Translations under genes and position numbers: made by a program
Source of the DNA: Oscillospiraceae bacterium
GTDB lineage: Bacteria; Bacillota; Clostridia; Oscillospirales; Acutalibacteraceae
Direction: 5' to 3'
DNA length: 45,830 nucleotides
Assembly (NCBI GenBank): GCA_015066445.1
Contig: SVOK01000014.1
Coordinates: forward strand, 1 to 45,830
Shown here: piece by piece, positions 24,886-34,242 of the stretch
How positions within the stretch are numbered: the stretch's first letter is position 1
Layout: every line of letters begins with the position of its first letter
The notes under the pieces: generated by a model
Databases searched by the model: none
Told to the model about the DNA's origin: nothing
The model's input: the letters and a program-made list of their open reading frames with translations, nothing else

Positions 24886-26727
24886 GTGTGCGGATTTGTA
24901 GGATTTACAAATTTTATCGGTGATGACGGTACTGTTATTGAAAAAATGATGGACCGCATTGCTCACAGAGGTCCTGATTCGGCAGGAAAATTTGTTGATG
25001 AAGATATTGCCTTGGGCTTTAGAAGACTTAGCATTATCGACCTTGCTGATGGCAATCAACCGATGTTTAATGAAGATAATTCGTTAGTTTTAGTTTTTAA
25101 CGGTGAAATATATAATTTCAAGATTTTGCGGGCAGAGCTTGAAGAAAATGGGCATATTTTTTCTAATAATTCTGATAGCGAGGTCTTGCTTCACGGTTAT
25201 GAGCAATGGGGCGAGGATTTGGTAACAAAGCTTCGCGGAATGTTCTCGTTTGTTATATTTGACCGCAAAAATAAATCTGTTTATGCCGCACGTGATATGT
25301 TCGGTATAAAGCCATTTTATTATACCTTTATGGGTGAAAGCTTTATTTTCGGCTCAGAGATTAAGGCTTTTTTAGAGCATCCTGAATTTAAAAAGTCGTT
25401 AAATGAGAGTGTGCTGGGACATTATCTTTCTTTCCAATACTCTCCCACAGAGGAAACCTTTTTTGAAAATGTTTATAAATTGCCGCCTGCTCATTATTTC
25501 ACTTTTAAGGACGGAGAGATAAATAAAGTTCGTTATTGGAAGCCTGAATTCAAAGCTACCGACGGCGTTCTGGAGTATTTCGCAGACCTTACAGATGAGG
25601 CTGTGCGTGAATCTGTACAGTCTCACAAAATAGCTGATGTTGAAGTAGGCTCTTTCCTTTCCTCGGGTATAGATTCGAGCTATATTGCAGAAGCGGCTAA
25701 GGTGGATAAAACCTTTACCGTTGGCTTTGAAAGCCCTGACGGTGACCGCTATAATGAAATTGCTTACGCCAAAGATTTTGCCGAGACTATAGGGGTTGAA
25801 AACATATCAAAGGTTATAACACCTGAGGAATATTGGGAAGCTTTCCCTGAAATACAGTATCATATGGACGAGCCTTTAGCTGACCCTGCCGCAATAGCGC
25901 TTTATTTTGTAAGTAAGCTTGCAAGCGAGCATGTGAAGGTTGTAATGTCGGGAGAGGGCGCAGATGAGCTTTTTGGTGGCTACCGTATATACCAAGAACC
26001 GATAACTCTTACCGCTTACGATAAGCTACCTTTCGCTTTAAGGCGGATAGTTTCTAAAATTTGTGAGCATTTGCCTCAAAAGCACGGTATAAATTATCTT
26101 GTGCGCAGGGGCAAAACCATAGAAGAGCGTTTTATTGGCAATGCTAATATATTCTCTGTTAAGGAGCGCAACAGTATTTTGAAAAGCGTTGTTGCTAAAA
26201 ATGCAGTAGAGCCTAAGGTGTTGTGCGATAAGTTCTATAAAGAGGTAAGCGATAAGGACAGCGTTACCAAAATGCAGTATCTTGATATTAATATGTGGCT
26301 TATGGGGGATATTCTGCTTAAAGCTGATAAAACAAGTATGGCAAATTCCTTGGAGCTCCGTGTTCCCTTTCTTGATAAAAATGTTATGGAATTGGCGTCA
26401 ACAATTCCGCTAAGCTGCAGAGTTGATACCGTAAGCACCAAATTAGCGCTTAGAAAGGCAGCGGAGAAGACCCTGCCTAAAAGAACTGCTACCAAGGATA
26501 AATTGGGCTTTCCTGTACCTATCAGGGTTTGGCTCAGGGAAGAAGAGTATTATAATACCGTAAAGAAGGCGTTTACTACTACTTGGGCTGAAAAATATTT
26601 TGATACTGAAAAGTTGGTAGCGCTCCTCGAATTACATAAATCGGGAAAGGCAGATGTGAGCCGAAAAATTTGGACAGTGTATACCTTCCTTGTATGGTAT
26701 GAAGAATTTTTTGTAAAAGAAAATTAA
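24886..26727 (+). CDS. asnB: Asparagine synthase (glutamine-hydrolysing)
   Basis: This 613-residue two-domain amidotransferase makes asparagine from aspartate, glutamine and ATP. The start is placed at the GTG at 24886, not the TTG three bases upstream, because the catalytic cysteine must become the N-terminal residue after removal of the initiator; only this start gives M-C-G. The class II glutaminase domain covers about 2-200 (IAHRGPDSAG, FNGEIYNF). The synthetase domain follows, with the PP-loop LSSGIDSSYI (about residue 255) and GEGADELFGGY. The PP-loop has Ser where most members have Gly (SSGIDS). A hairpin terminator follows the stop. Confidence 0.95.
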   Translation: MCGFVGFTNFIGDDGTVIEKMMDRIAHRGPDSAGKFVDEDIALGFRRLSIIDLADGNQPMFNEDNSLVLVFNGEIYNFKILRAELEENGHIFSNNSDSEVLLHGYEQWGEDLVTKLRGMFSFVIFDRKNKSVYAARDMFGIKPFYYTFMGESFIFGSEIKAFLEHPEFKKSLNESVLGHYLSFQYSPTEETFFENVYKLPPAHYFTFKDGEINKVRYWKPEFKATDGVLEYFADLTDEAVRESVQSHKIADVEVGSFLSSGIDSSYIAEAAKVDKTFTVGFESPDGDRYNEIAYAKDFAETIGVENISKVITPEEYWEAFPEIQYHMDEPLADPAAIALYFVSKLASEHVKVVMSGEGADELFGGYRIYQEPITLTAYDKLPFALRRIVSKICEHLPQKHGINYLVRRGKTIEERFIGNANIFSVKERNSILKSVVAKNAVEPKVLCDKFYKEVSDKDSVTKMQYLDINMWLMGDILLKADKTSMANSLELRVPFLDKNVMELASTIPLSCRVDTVSTKLALRKAAEKTLPKRTATKDKLGFPVPIRVWLREEEYYNTVKKAFTTTWAEKYFDTEKLVALLELHKSGKADVSRKIWTVYTFLVWYEEFFVKEN

Positions 26728-26738
26728 AGATAAAAAAT

Positions 26739-26784
26739 AAAACCTCTTTTTCAGGATAAACTAACCTTGAAAGAGAGGTTTTTA
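26739..26784 (+). terminator. asnB terminator hairpin overlapping the next ribosome binding site
   Basis: AACCTCTTTTTCAGG (26741-26755) pairs with CCTTGAAAGAGAGGTT (26765-26780), leaving a 9-base loop and followed by T residues. The 3' arm contains GAGAGG, the only ribosome site of the 59-residue gene that starts at 26787. Confidence 0.75.
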
Positions 26785-26786
26785 AA

Positions 26787-26966
26787 ATGGCTAATAGTTC
26801 AATGTCTTTTATAAAGGGTCTTGGTGCCGGAATGATAGCAGGTGCTGCCGCAGTTGTTGTGGGCAAAGTGATGCTTGAAGACCACAAGAACATCAGCAAG
26901 GGCTCATCAAAAATGGTTAAAGCTGTGGGCGAATTTGTTGACGGTGTTCAGACAATGTTCCACTAA
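26787..26966 (+). CDS. Small YtxH-like glycine/alanine-rich protein, 59 aa
   Basis: This short gene has an ATG seven bases after GAGAGG and a terminator just downstream. The product has a hydrophobic, Gly/Ala-rich segment (IKGLGAGMIAGAAAVVVG, about residues 8-25), then a polar helix (MVKAVGEFVDGV). Similar small proteins with this layout are common in Clostridia and resemble the N-terminal part of YtxH-type proteins; no function is known. A single membrane-inserted or membrane-associated helix is likely. It lies alone between asnB and yicC. Confidence 0.75.
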   Translation: MANSSMSFIKGLGAGMIAGAAAVVVGKVMLEDHKNISKGSSKMVKAVGEFVDGVQTMFH

Positions 26967-26988
26967 ATCATTATTTTAAATAAATATG

Positions 26989-27021
26989 CAGTCGCCTTGT
27001 TGAAAAGGCGGCTGTTTTTTT
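26989..27021 (+). terminator. Intrinsic terminator after the 59-aa gene
   Basis: A 10-bp stem (26989-26998 with 27005-27014, one G-U pair) has a 6-base loop and is followed by T7. It closes the ftsK-asnB region before the yicC promoter. Confidence 0.9.
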
Positions 27022-27051
27022 GCTTTTGGGTGTGTTTTGGCGCACTAAAAG

Positions 27052-27080
27052 TTGACAGTTGATATCTTTTTTGTTATAAT
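27052..27080 (+). promoter_or_regulatory. Consensus sigma-A promoter of the yicC-spoVM gene run
   Basis: TTGACA (27052-27057), a 17-base spacer and TATAAT (27075-27080) match the consensus perfectly. It lies about 60 bases upstream of yicC and is probably the main promoter for the long co-directional run behind it. Confidence 0.92.
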
Positions 27081-27139
27081 ATAATGAATATTATGGAGTA
27101 ATAGCGTTTATTGCTGTTATTCATTGGAAGTGTTTATTT

Positions 27140-28018
27140 ATGGTAAGAAGTATGACAGGCTTTGGCAGAGCTGAAGCCATTATAAACGGACTTGATGTTA
27201 CAGTTGAGATTAAATCCGTTAATCACAGATATTTTGAATTTTCCTGCCGAATGCCAAGAGCTTATCAGTTCGCAGAAGAAAAGCTTAAAGCTTTATGTCA
27301 GCAAAGCATTTCAAGAGGCAAAGTGGAGCTGTCGGTTTTTGTTGAGGAAACTACTGATAACAGCACTCAGGTAGAAATCAACCACACCTATACAAAGGCA
27401 TACCTTGCGGCTATAAAGCAACTATGTCGGGAATACAGAATTAAAAATGATGTTAAGGCTTCGGCATTTGTCGGAAATAACGATGTTTTCAAGCTTCGAA
27501 GAAGTGTTCTTCCCGACGAGCAGATTTTAGAAGCACTTACCGCTGTAACAAGTGAGGCTATAAACAGCTTTATTGCAATGCGTGAAACCGAGGGTGAGCG
27601 TCTTTTGAATGATGTGCTTTCCCGTGCTCATACAATTCTTGAAAAGGTGGCCTTGGTGGAGGCTGAGTCTCCTGAGACGGTTAAAGCCTACAGAGAGCGT
27701 CTCGAACAAAAAATGCGCGAATTGCTTGACAGCGCTAATATTGACGAGCAACGCCTTATTACCGAAACTGCCATTTTTGCAGATAAAATTGCGGTTGATG
27801 AGGAAACTGTCCGACTTCGCAGCCATATCAAGCAGTTAGAAAGCTTTTTTGAGGCTGAGGGCCCTGTTGGTAAAAAGCTTGACTTTTTAATTCAGGAAAT
27901 GAACCGTGAGACTAATACTATCGGCTCAAAGTCACAGAATACAAAAATTGCTTATATAGTTGTGGATATTAAATCCGAAATCGAAAAAATAAGAGAACAA
28001 ATTCAGAATATAGAGTAA
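27140..28018 (+). CDS. yicC: YicC/YloC-family endoribonuclease
   Basis: This 292-residue protein has the YicC N-terminal block MVRSMTGFGRAEA and SVNHRYFEFSCRMP. The DUF1732 C-terminus ends in LDFLIQEMNRETNTIGSKS, the most conserved stretch of the family. E. coli YicC and related proteins are reported endoribonucleases. It heads the conserved order yicC-remA-gmk-rpoZ-priA, as in B. subtilis (yloC). Confidence 0.93.
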   Translation: MVRSMTGFGRAEAIINGLDVTVEIKSVNHRYFEFSCRMPRAYQFAEEKLKALCQQSISRGKVELSVFVEETTDNSTQVEINHTYTKAYLAAIKQLCREYRIKNDVKASAFVGNNDVFKLRRSVLPDEQILEALTAVTSEAINSFIAMRETEGERLLNDVLSRAHTILEKVALVEAESPETVKAYRERLEQKMRELLDSANIDEQRLITETAIFADKIAVDEETVRLRSHIKQLESFFEAEGPVGKKLDFLIQEMNRETNTIGSKSQNTKIAYIVVDIKSEIEKIREQIQNIE

Positions 28019-28027
28019 GGTGCAATT

Positions 28028-28297
28028 ATGAAGTTAGTTAATATAGGCTTTGGTAATATGGTATCTGCTAACAGAATGATAGCAATTGTAAGCCCCGAAT
28101 CAGCTCCTATTAAGCGAATTATTCAGGACGCTAAGGAGAGGGGCACTCTTATAGATGCTACTCACGGCAGAAGAACAAGAGCAGTAATTATTACTGACAG
28201 CGACCATATAATTTTAACCTATTTGCAGGCTGAAACCCTTGCAAACCGTATTTCTGAAGAAAACAGCACCTATGGGGAGGATGAAGAGGATGAATAA
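28028..28297 (+). CDS. remA: Extracellular matrix regulator RemA
   Basis: This 89-residue DUF370 protein begins [16 protein letters not shown] and contains [18 protein letters not shown], both diagnostic for RemA. In B. subtilis it is a DNA-binding activator of biofilm matrix operons; here the targets are unknown. It lies 9 bases after yicC and overlaps gmk by 8 bases, the same order as in Bacillus. Confidence 0.94.
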   Translation: MKLVNIGFGNMVSANRMIAIVSPESAPIKRIIQDAKERGTLIDATHGRRTRAVIITDSDHIILTYLQAETLANRISEENSTYGEDEEDE

Positions 28298-28898
28298 AGG
28301 CTCGGTTTTTATTATTTCGGGTCCTTCAGGCTCAGGTAAGGACACTCTTTTAAAGTTGCTTTTTGAAAAGCACCCCGAAATAGCTTTTTCTATTTCTTCT
28401 ATTACACGTGATATGCGTGAGGGTGAGGTAGAGGGCGAAAAGTATAACTTTGTAACCCGAGAAGCCTTTGAAACTATGATAGCTAATGATGAGCTTCTTG
28501 AATATAACCTATATGTAAACAATTATTACGGAACTCCAAAAGCTCCCGTAATTGCCGCAACTGAGGCCGGCAGGGATATTATCATTGAAGTTGATGTTAA
28601 CGGAGCCGCAAATATAAGAAAAAAACTGCCTGAGGCGGTAAGCATATTTATAATGCCTCCCACCTTTACCGAGCTTGAACGCAGGCTCACGGGCAGAGGC
28701 ACCGAGTCAAAAGAGGTTATAAAGCAGAGAATGGATAGTGCTCTCGGTGAAATCAAGCGTGCCACAGAATACGATTATATTGTTGTTAATGACAATATTG
28801 AAGTAGCTGTTGACCATATAAATTCTGTAATTCAGGGTCATAGACTCAGACTTCAGAATCAAAAACATATTATTAATGAGGTGTTGGAAAAATGTTAA
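28290..28898 (+). CDS. gmk: Guanylate kinase
   Basis: This 202-residue enzyme phosphorylates GMP to GDP. The ATG at 28290 after GGGGAGG gives the expected N-terminus, with the P-loop [35 protein letters not shown] is the GMP-binding region, and [16 protein letters not shown] follows. Most members have Thr at the end of the P-loop, where this has Asp (GSGKD), a common variant. It overlaps remA at its start and rpoZ at its end. Confidence 0.96.
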   Translation: MNKGSVFIISGPSGSGKDTLLKLLFEKHPEIAFSISSITRDMREGEVEGEKYNFVTREAFETMIANDELLEYNLYVNNYYGTPKAPVIAATEAGRDIIIEVDVNGAANIRKKLPEAVSIFIMPPTFTELERRLTGRGTESKEVIKQRMDSALGEIKRATEYDYIVVNDNIEVAVDHINSVIQGHRLRLQNQKHIINEVLEKC

Positions 28899-29065
28899 AT
28901 CCCAATATTGGAAAGCTTATCAAGGACTATAATAACAGATACCGTCTTGTAATCGACGTTGCTCATACAGCACGTGACATTTCTTCTAAAGCAGAAGAAG
29001 CAGGCGAAATTATGGTAGAAAAGCCTGTAAGCGTTGCTATTGACAAATTAGCTTCAGAGCTTTAA
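28892..29065 (+). CDS. rpoZ: RNA polymerase omega subunit
   Basis: This 57-residue protein starts [17 protein letters not shown] and contains VIDVAHTARDIS and the conserved end PVSVAIDKLASEL. These match the compact Clostridia omega subunit, which stabilises the beta-prime subunit. The gene overlaps gmk by 7 bases, its normal neighbour. Confidence 0.92.
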   Translation: MLNPNIGKLIKDYNNRYRLVIDVAHTARDISSKAEEAGEIMVEKPVSVAIDKLASEL

Positions 29066-29101
29066 TCGGACTCGAGATTTGATTTTTAGGGAGGAATAGG
29101 T

Positions 29102-31522
29102 ATGACAGGGCTTGTGGCAAAAATAGCGCTTGAAGGCGCAACCTTTGCGTTTGACAAGCTTTATACCTATGCAGTACCGCCCGAATTATATGAAAGTGCA
29201 AAAAAAGGCATCAGGGTTTTAGTGCCCTTTGGCAAAGGCAATATTAAAAAGCAGGGTATGATTTTTGAGCTTTGCGAAGAAGAAATAAAGGGCCTTAAAA
29301 GGCTCATTTCTTTAATAGATAAAGAACCTGTTTTAACAGATGAAATGCTCAGATTATGTGAGTATATGAGCGAAAGTCTTTTTTGTACCTACTATGATGC
29401 GGTACATGCAATGCTTCCCACAGGGCTTGGTTATAAGCTTATAAATTATTACTCCGCAAATACCGAATTTTCACCTGAATTATTGCAAAATGATACTGAA
29501 AAGCAGGTATATGATTTTCTTTACAGCTCGGGCGAGAAATCTGAAGAGGATATTAAAAAAGCTTTAGGAATCACTGCAGATTTACTCTTTTCTTTAACCG
29601 AAAAGGAAGCACTTGTAAAAAATAGCGACACTAAGCGAAAAATCGGTGATGCTACCGAAAAATGGGTGCGAATTGCAGGCGAAGAATTACCTGAGGTAAA
29701 ACTCACTCCGAGACAAAAAGAGGTCACCGACCTTTTAAGAGATGTCGGGGAGGCTTCGGTTAAGGAAATTTGCTATTTCACAGGTGTTTCGGTGGCTGTT
29801 ATAGATAATCTTGTTAAAAAAGGTGTGCTTTTTTATTTTGCCAAACAGATTTACAGAGCACCCTATAGAGCAAAAGCGGTTAAAAAGCAGCCAAAAATCA
29901 CCCTTACTGATGAACAGCAGACTGCTTTTTCAGGATTAACGGAAAAATACCGCTCCGAAAAAGGTGAGATTTCACTTCTTTACGGGGTTACGGGCTCGGG
30001 AAAAACACAGGTGTTTTTATCTCTTGTTGATACTGTTGTTTCGGACGGTCTCGGTGTTATTGTAATGGTGCCGGAAATAGCGCTTACACCGCAGCTTGTA
30101 TCTATTTTCGCTGATAGGTACGGAAGTAAAATTGCCGTTTTTCATAGCGCAATGTCTATGGGTCAGCGTATGGACGAATGGCAGAGAATTAAGGACGGTA
30201 AGGCGCTTATAGCCATAGGAACAAGAAGTGCCGTTTTTGCGCCGTTCAAAAATTTAGGTCTTATAATTATCGACGAGGAGCAGGAGCATACCTATAAATC
30301 TGAAAAAACTCCACGTTTCCATACAAGGGAATTAGCCAAATTCAGAATAGCTTATCATAAGGGTCTTTTGTGCCTTGCTTCTGCAACCCCATCTTTAGAG
30401 AGTTATACTAACGCTAAAAATGGTAAATATTCTTTATTTACTCTTAAAAACCGTTACGGTAATGCCAAGCTGCCTGCAGTTGAAACTGTGGATATGCGGC
30501 AAGAGCTGATGAATGGTAATAAGAGTATTTTAAGTGAAAGACTTTATGAGCAAGTGGGTCAAACTCTCAAAAACGGAAAGCAGGCAATTCTGCTTCTTAA
30601 CCGCAGGGGTCATAATACCTATGTATCCTGTCCTGACTGTGGATATGTTGAAAGCTGTCCTAATTGCAGCATTTCGCTTACCTATCATTCTGCAAATAAC
30701 CGTCTTATGTGCCATTATTGTGGTTACTCTAAAAAGGCAGATAAAATTTGTCCCGAGTGCGGCGGCGAGCATATGAAATTTATGGGGCTTGGCACTCAAA
30801 AGGCAGAGGAGGAGCTGAAATTGCTTTTCCCTGATGCTAAAATTCTCCGTCTTGATGCTGACAGCACTGTGACAAGGGACTCATATTCTTCTTATTTAGG
30901 CAATTTTGCTAAGGGAGAATATGATATTCTTTTAGGTACTCAGATGGTGGCTAAGGGACTTAATTTTCCCAATGTTACTTTAGTTGGAGTTTTAGGTGCG
31001 GACGGCGCGATGTACAGCGAGGATTTCCGCAGCTTTGAGCGTAGCTTTTCTCTGCTTACACAGGTGGTTGGCAGAGCGGGTAGAGGAGATGCCTCGGGTA
31101 ATGCTGTTATACAGACGGTAAATCCTGAAAATAATATTATTGAGCTTGCCTGCAGGCAGGATTATGATAGCTTTTATGAGCAAGAAATTCTCGAAAGAAA
31201 GCTTATGATATGGCCGCCTTACTGCGATGTTTGTGTTGTGGGAACTACTTCTTTGTCGAGAGAGAATGCGGAAAAAACTGCAGTAATGATACTTGGTAGA
31301 ATTAAAAAGCTTTTGGAAACGGAATATAAAGCAGTTAAGCTTATAATTTTAGGTCCTTCCACTGCCGCAGTGGCAAAGGTTAATAATAAATACCGTTTTC
31401 GTATGATTATTAAATGTAAAAACAATGTCTGTTTCAGAAAAATGCTGAGAGAGGCTATAAATATTAAAACTGCAGGTGAGGTTAGTGTTTCTGTAGACAT
31501 TAACCCCGAAACAGTGATTTAG
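29102..31522 (+). CDS. priA: Primosomal replication restart helicase PriA
   Basis: This 806-residue SF2 helicase reloads the replisome at stalled forks. It has an N-terminal DNA-binding domain (TYAVPPEL, VLVPFGKG), a winged-helix part, and helicase lobe 1 with GVTGSGKTQVFL (Walker A, near residue 296) and IIDEEQEHTYK (DExH-type). Between the lobes is the zinc-binding region with paired Cys motifs (CPDCGYVESCPNC and CHYCGY...CPECG). Lobe 2 has GTQMVAKGLNFPNVTLV and VGRAGRGD. It starts 36 bases after rpoZ; coaBC, which lies between them in Bacillus, is not here. Confidence 0.97.
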   Translation: MTGLVAKIALEGATFAFDKLYTYAVPPELYESAKKGIRVLVPFGKGNIKKQGMIFELCEEEIKGLKRLISLIDKEPVLTDEMLRLCEYMSESLFCTYYDAVHAMLPTGLGYKLINYYSANTEFSPELLQNDTEKQVYDFLYSSGEKSEEDIKKALGITADLLFSLTEKEALVKNSDTKRKIGDATEKWVRIAGEELPEVKLTPRQKEVTDLLRDVGEASVKEICYFTGVSVAVIDNLVKKGVLFYFAKQIYRAPYRAKAVKKQPKITLTDEQQTAFSGLTEKYRSEKGEISLLYGVTGSGKTQVFLSLVDTVVSDGLGVIVMVPEIALTPQLVSIFADRYGSKIAVFHSAMSMGQRMDEWQRIKDGKALIAIGTRSAVFAPFKNLGLIIIDEEQEHTYKSEKTPRFHTRELAKFRIAYHKGLLCLASATPSLESYTNAKNGKYSLFTLKNRYGNAKLPAVETVDMRQELMNGNKSILSERLYEQVGQTLKNGKQAILLLNRRGHNTYVSCPDCGYVESCPNCSISLTYHSANNRLMCHYCGYSKKADKICPECGGEHMKFMGLGTQKAEEELKLLFPDAKILRLDADSTVTRDSYSSYLGNFAKGEYDILLGTQMVAKGLNFPNVTLVGVLGADGAMYSEDFRSFERSFSLLTQVVGRAGRGDASGNAVIQTVNPENNIIELACRQDYDSFYEQEILERKLMIWPPYCDVCVVGTTSLSRENAEKTAVMILGRIKKLLETEYKAVKLIILGPSTAAVAKVNNKYRFRMIIKCKNNVCFRKMLREAINIKTAGEVSVSVDINPETVI

Positions 31523-31572
31523 CTTAAATAAACGGTTTTGCATCTTTGATGCAGAAAGGAATAGTCAGAATT

Positions 31573-32013
31573 ATGGCAATAAGAAATATTGTTAAAATCG
31601 GTGATGATGTTCTAAGAAAAATTTGCAGAACACAGCTTACCTTTGATGAAAAATTAGCAACCTTGCTTGATGATATGGCTGAGACTATGTATAAAGCCGA
31701 GGGCGTTGGACTTGCCGCACCTCAGGTGGGACTTTTAAGAAGAATTTGCATAGTTGATGTGGGTGACGGATTAATTGAGCTGATAAACCCTGTAATAATG
31801 GAAAAAAGCGGCTCGCAAACAGGTAGTGAGGGTTGCCTTTCGGTGCCTGACCGTTTCGAGGAGGTTGAGCGCCCGATGACAGTTACTGTACGTGCGCAGG
31901 ACAGAAACGGTAAAAATATTGTAATCACAGCCGAGGGCTTTAAGGCAAGAGCCTTTTGTCACGAAATAGACCATCTTGACGGTATACTTTATATAGATAG
32001 GATAAAAAAATGA
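31573..32013 (+). CDS. def: Peptide deformylase
   Basis: This 146-residue metalloenzyme removes the formyl group from nascent proteins. All three motifs are present: GVGLAAPQVG, EGCLSVP and the metal-binding FCHEIDHLDG. The ATG at 31573 gives the usual MAIRNIVKIGDDVLR start; the in-frame start at 31546 lies at the ribosome site GAAAGGA and is rejected. It overlaps fmt by 4 bases, the functional pair that adds and removes formyl groups. Confidence 0.96.
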   Translation: MAIRNIVKIGDDVLRKICRTQLTFDEKLATLLDDMAETMYKAEGVGLAAPQVGLLRRICIVDVGDGLIELINPVIMEKSGSQTGSEGCLSVPDRFEEVERPMTVTVRAQDRNGKNIVITAEGFKARAFCHEIDHLDGILYIDRIKK

Positions 32014-32951
32014 AGATAGTATTTATGGGTACGCCCGATTATGCGGTTAAAACTCTTGAGGCTGTTGTAAACGCAGGGCACGAGGTTGTGGCAGTTTTTG
32101 CTCAGCCTGATAAGCCCGTTGGCAGAAAGCATATTTTAACAGCTCCGCCTGTTAAGGTTTGTGCTGAAGGCTTGGGTATTCCAGTTTTTCAACCAAACAC
32201 TTTAAGAGATGCGGCTGTAGCAGAGCAGTTAAAAGAGATTAACCCTGATGCAATAGTTGTTGTGGCTTATGGCAAGCTTTTGCCGAAAGAGATTTTAGAT
32301 ATACCGAAATATGGCTGTGTTAACGGCCATGCTTCGCTTTTGCCTAAATACAGAGGTGCTTCTCCAATTCAGTGGTGTATTGTTTGCGGTGAAACTAAAA
32401 CCGGTATTACTACAATGTATATGAACGAGGGTATGGACACAGGCGATATTCTTGAACAGACCGAGGTTATAATCGGAGACGAGGAAACCGCCGAGCAGTT
32501 ATTTGAGCGTCTTTCTGTAATAAGCGCCGAGCTAATGGTATCAACCCTTAGCAAATTAGAAAAGGGCGAAATAACACCTGTAAAGCAAAACGATAATGAA
32601 GCTACCTATGCGCCGATTATAAAAAAGGAAATGGCGTTTATAGATTTTAAGGCTAAAACTGCAAAGGAAATTTGCAACGCGGTAAGGGGTTATTATTCCT
32701 GGCCCTGTGCTTACTTTTTCTTAAATGGTAAGCGAATTAAAATTATAAAGGCGGCTGTCGGTGAAAAATCGGGTAAGGCTGTGGGCTGTGTTGCTCAGAA
32801 CAGTGATAAATTCTCCATAGTCTGCGCTGACTCAGTCACAGTAGATTTATTGGAAATCCAGCCCGAAGGCTCAAAACCGATGACCGCAAAGCAGTTCTTG
32901 AACGGTAATAAAATCGAAATCGGAACTGTTATAGAGGATACAAATGGCTAA
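32010..32951 (+). CDS. fmt: Methionyl-tRNA formyltransferase
   Basis: This 313-residue enzyme formylates initiator Met-tRNA using 10-formyl-tetrahydrofolate. It has MKIVFMGTPDYAVKTLEA at the N-terminus and the catalytic loop NGHASLLPKYRGASPI, with GMDTGDIL after it. A C-terminal OB-like domain runs from about residue 205. It overlaps both def (4 bases, ATGA) and rsmB (8 bases). Confidence 0.96.
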   Translation: MKIVFMGTPDYAVKTLEAVVNAGHEVVAVFAQPDKPVGRKHILTAPPVKVCAEGLGIPVFQPNTLRDAAVAEQLKEINPDAIVVVAYGKLLPKEILDIPKYGCVNGHASLLPKYRGASPIQWCIVCGETKTGITTMYMNEGMDTGDILEQTEVIIGDEETAEQLFERLSVISAELMVSTLSKLEKGEITPVKQNDNEATYAPIIKKEMAFIDFKAKTAKEICNAVRGYYSWPCAYFFLNGKRIKIIKAAVGEKSGKAVGCVAQNSDKFSIVCADSVTVDLLEIQPEGSKPMTAKQFLNGNKIEIGTVIEDTNG

Positions 32952-34227
32952 CCCGAGAAAAACGGCGGTGTCGGTACTGACTAAAATTGAAAAGGACAAC
33001 GCCTATTCAAACATAACCCTGAAAAGCTTTTTAAATGATACTGAGCTGACACATGAGGATATCGCTTTTGTTTCAGCTTTGGTTTACGGTGTGCTCGACC
33101 GCAGAATAACACTTGACTATGTGTTATCCAGTTTTATGAAAACTCCGCTTAAAAAGACAGCGCCGTTTACCCTTAATGTGTTGAGGACTGCGCTTTATCA
33201 GATAATGTTTATGGACAAAATTCCCGAAAGCGCCGCTGTTAATGAGGCTGTAAAGATTATAAAAAAATCAAAGGAAAACCGAAATGCGGGCTTTGTGAAT
33301 GCGGTGCTCAGAGCGGCTCTGCGTGAAGAAACGCTTTTGCCTGAGGGGGATAGTGCAAACGAGCTTAGCATAAGATACTCCTGCCCTTTGTGGTTAGTTG
33401 AAAGCTTTTTAAAGGATTACGGCTTGGATACCGCAAAATCACTTTTAGAGGAGAGTCTTAATGCGGCTCCTGTAACACTAAGAGTAAATACCGTAAAAAC
33501 AGATATCTGCTCGTTAAAATCCCGCCTTGAGGATATGGGCATCAGCTCTAAAGAGGGCGAAATCAGCAATTCTCTTATTTTAGATAAGGGAACTAATATT
33601 GCAAAAAACGAATTATATAAAAATGGCTTTTTCCATGTACAGGACTTGGCTTCTCAAACAGCTATTTCGGTTTTAGCACCTAAAAAGGGAGAGCGTGTAC
33701 TTGATTTGTGTGCGTCGCCCGGTGGAAAGAGCTTTACCATGGCGGAATATATGGAAAACAGCGGCGAGATAATCGCCTGCGATTTATATGAGCAAAGGGT
33801 TGGTCTTATTGCTGACGGTGCAAAAAGGCTCGGGCTTGATATTATAAAGGCAACTGTAAATGATGCTACAGTTTATAATGAAGCTTTAGGCAAATTTGAT
33901 TGTATTCTTTGCGATGTGCCCTGTTCGGGTTTGGGAGTTATTCGCCGCAAGCCTGATATTAAATATAAGCCTGAAAGTGACTTTGAGGAGCTTGAGGATA
34001 TACAGTATAAAATACTTACCACTGCTGTGAGATATTTAAAAAAGGGCGGCAGAATTCTTTATTCAACCTGCACTCTGAGGCGGGCAGAAAATGAAAATCT
34101 TGTAATTTACTTCCAAAAGGAGTATAATGGCTTTCGTAAAGTGTGCGAAAATACCCTTATGCCGCATATAAATAATACCGATGGGTTTTATTATGCGTTG
34201 TTAGAATACGGCACTTTGGAAGAATAA
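32944..34227 (+). CDS. rsmB: 16S rRNA (cytosine-967-C5)-methyltransferase RsmB
   Basis: This 427-residue protein has an N-terminal NusB-like RNA-binding domain (about 1-140). The SAM-dependent methyltransferase domain has VLDLCASPGGKSF (SAM loop), CDVPCSGLGVIRRKPD and YSTCTLRRAENE, which carry the two motif cysteines. It modifies C967 of 16S rRNA in E. coli. It overlaps fmt by 8 bases, the standard order def-fmt-rsmB. Confidence 0.95.
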   Translation: MANPRKTAVSVLTKIEKDNAYSNITLKSFLNDTELTHEDIAFVSALVYGVLDRRITLDYVLSSFMKTPLKKTAPFTLNVLRTALYQIMFMDKIPESAAVNEAVKIIKKSKENRNAGFVNAVLRAALREETLLPEGDSANELSIRYSCPLWLVESFLKDYGLDTAKSLLEESLNAAPVTLRVNTVKTDICSLKSRLEDMGISSKEGEISNSLILDKGTNIAKNELYKNGFFHVQDLASQTAISVLAPKKGERVLDLCASPGGKSFTMAEYMENSGEIIACDLYEQRVGLIADGAKRLGLDIIKATVNDATVYNEALGKFDCILCDVPCSGLGVIRRKPDIKYKPESDFEELEDIQYKILTTAVRYLKKGGRILYSTCTLRRAENENLVIYFQKEYNGFRKVCENTLMPHINNTDGFYYALLEYGTLEE

Positions 34228-34242
34228 AGGGGGAAGCCTTTT

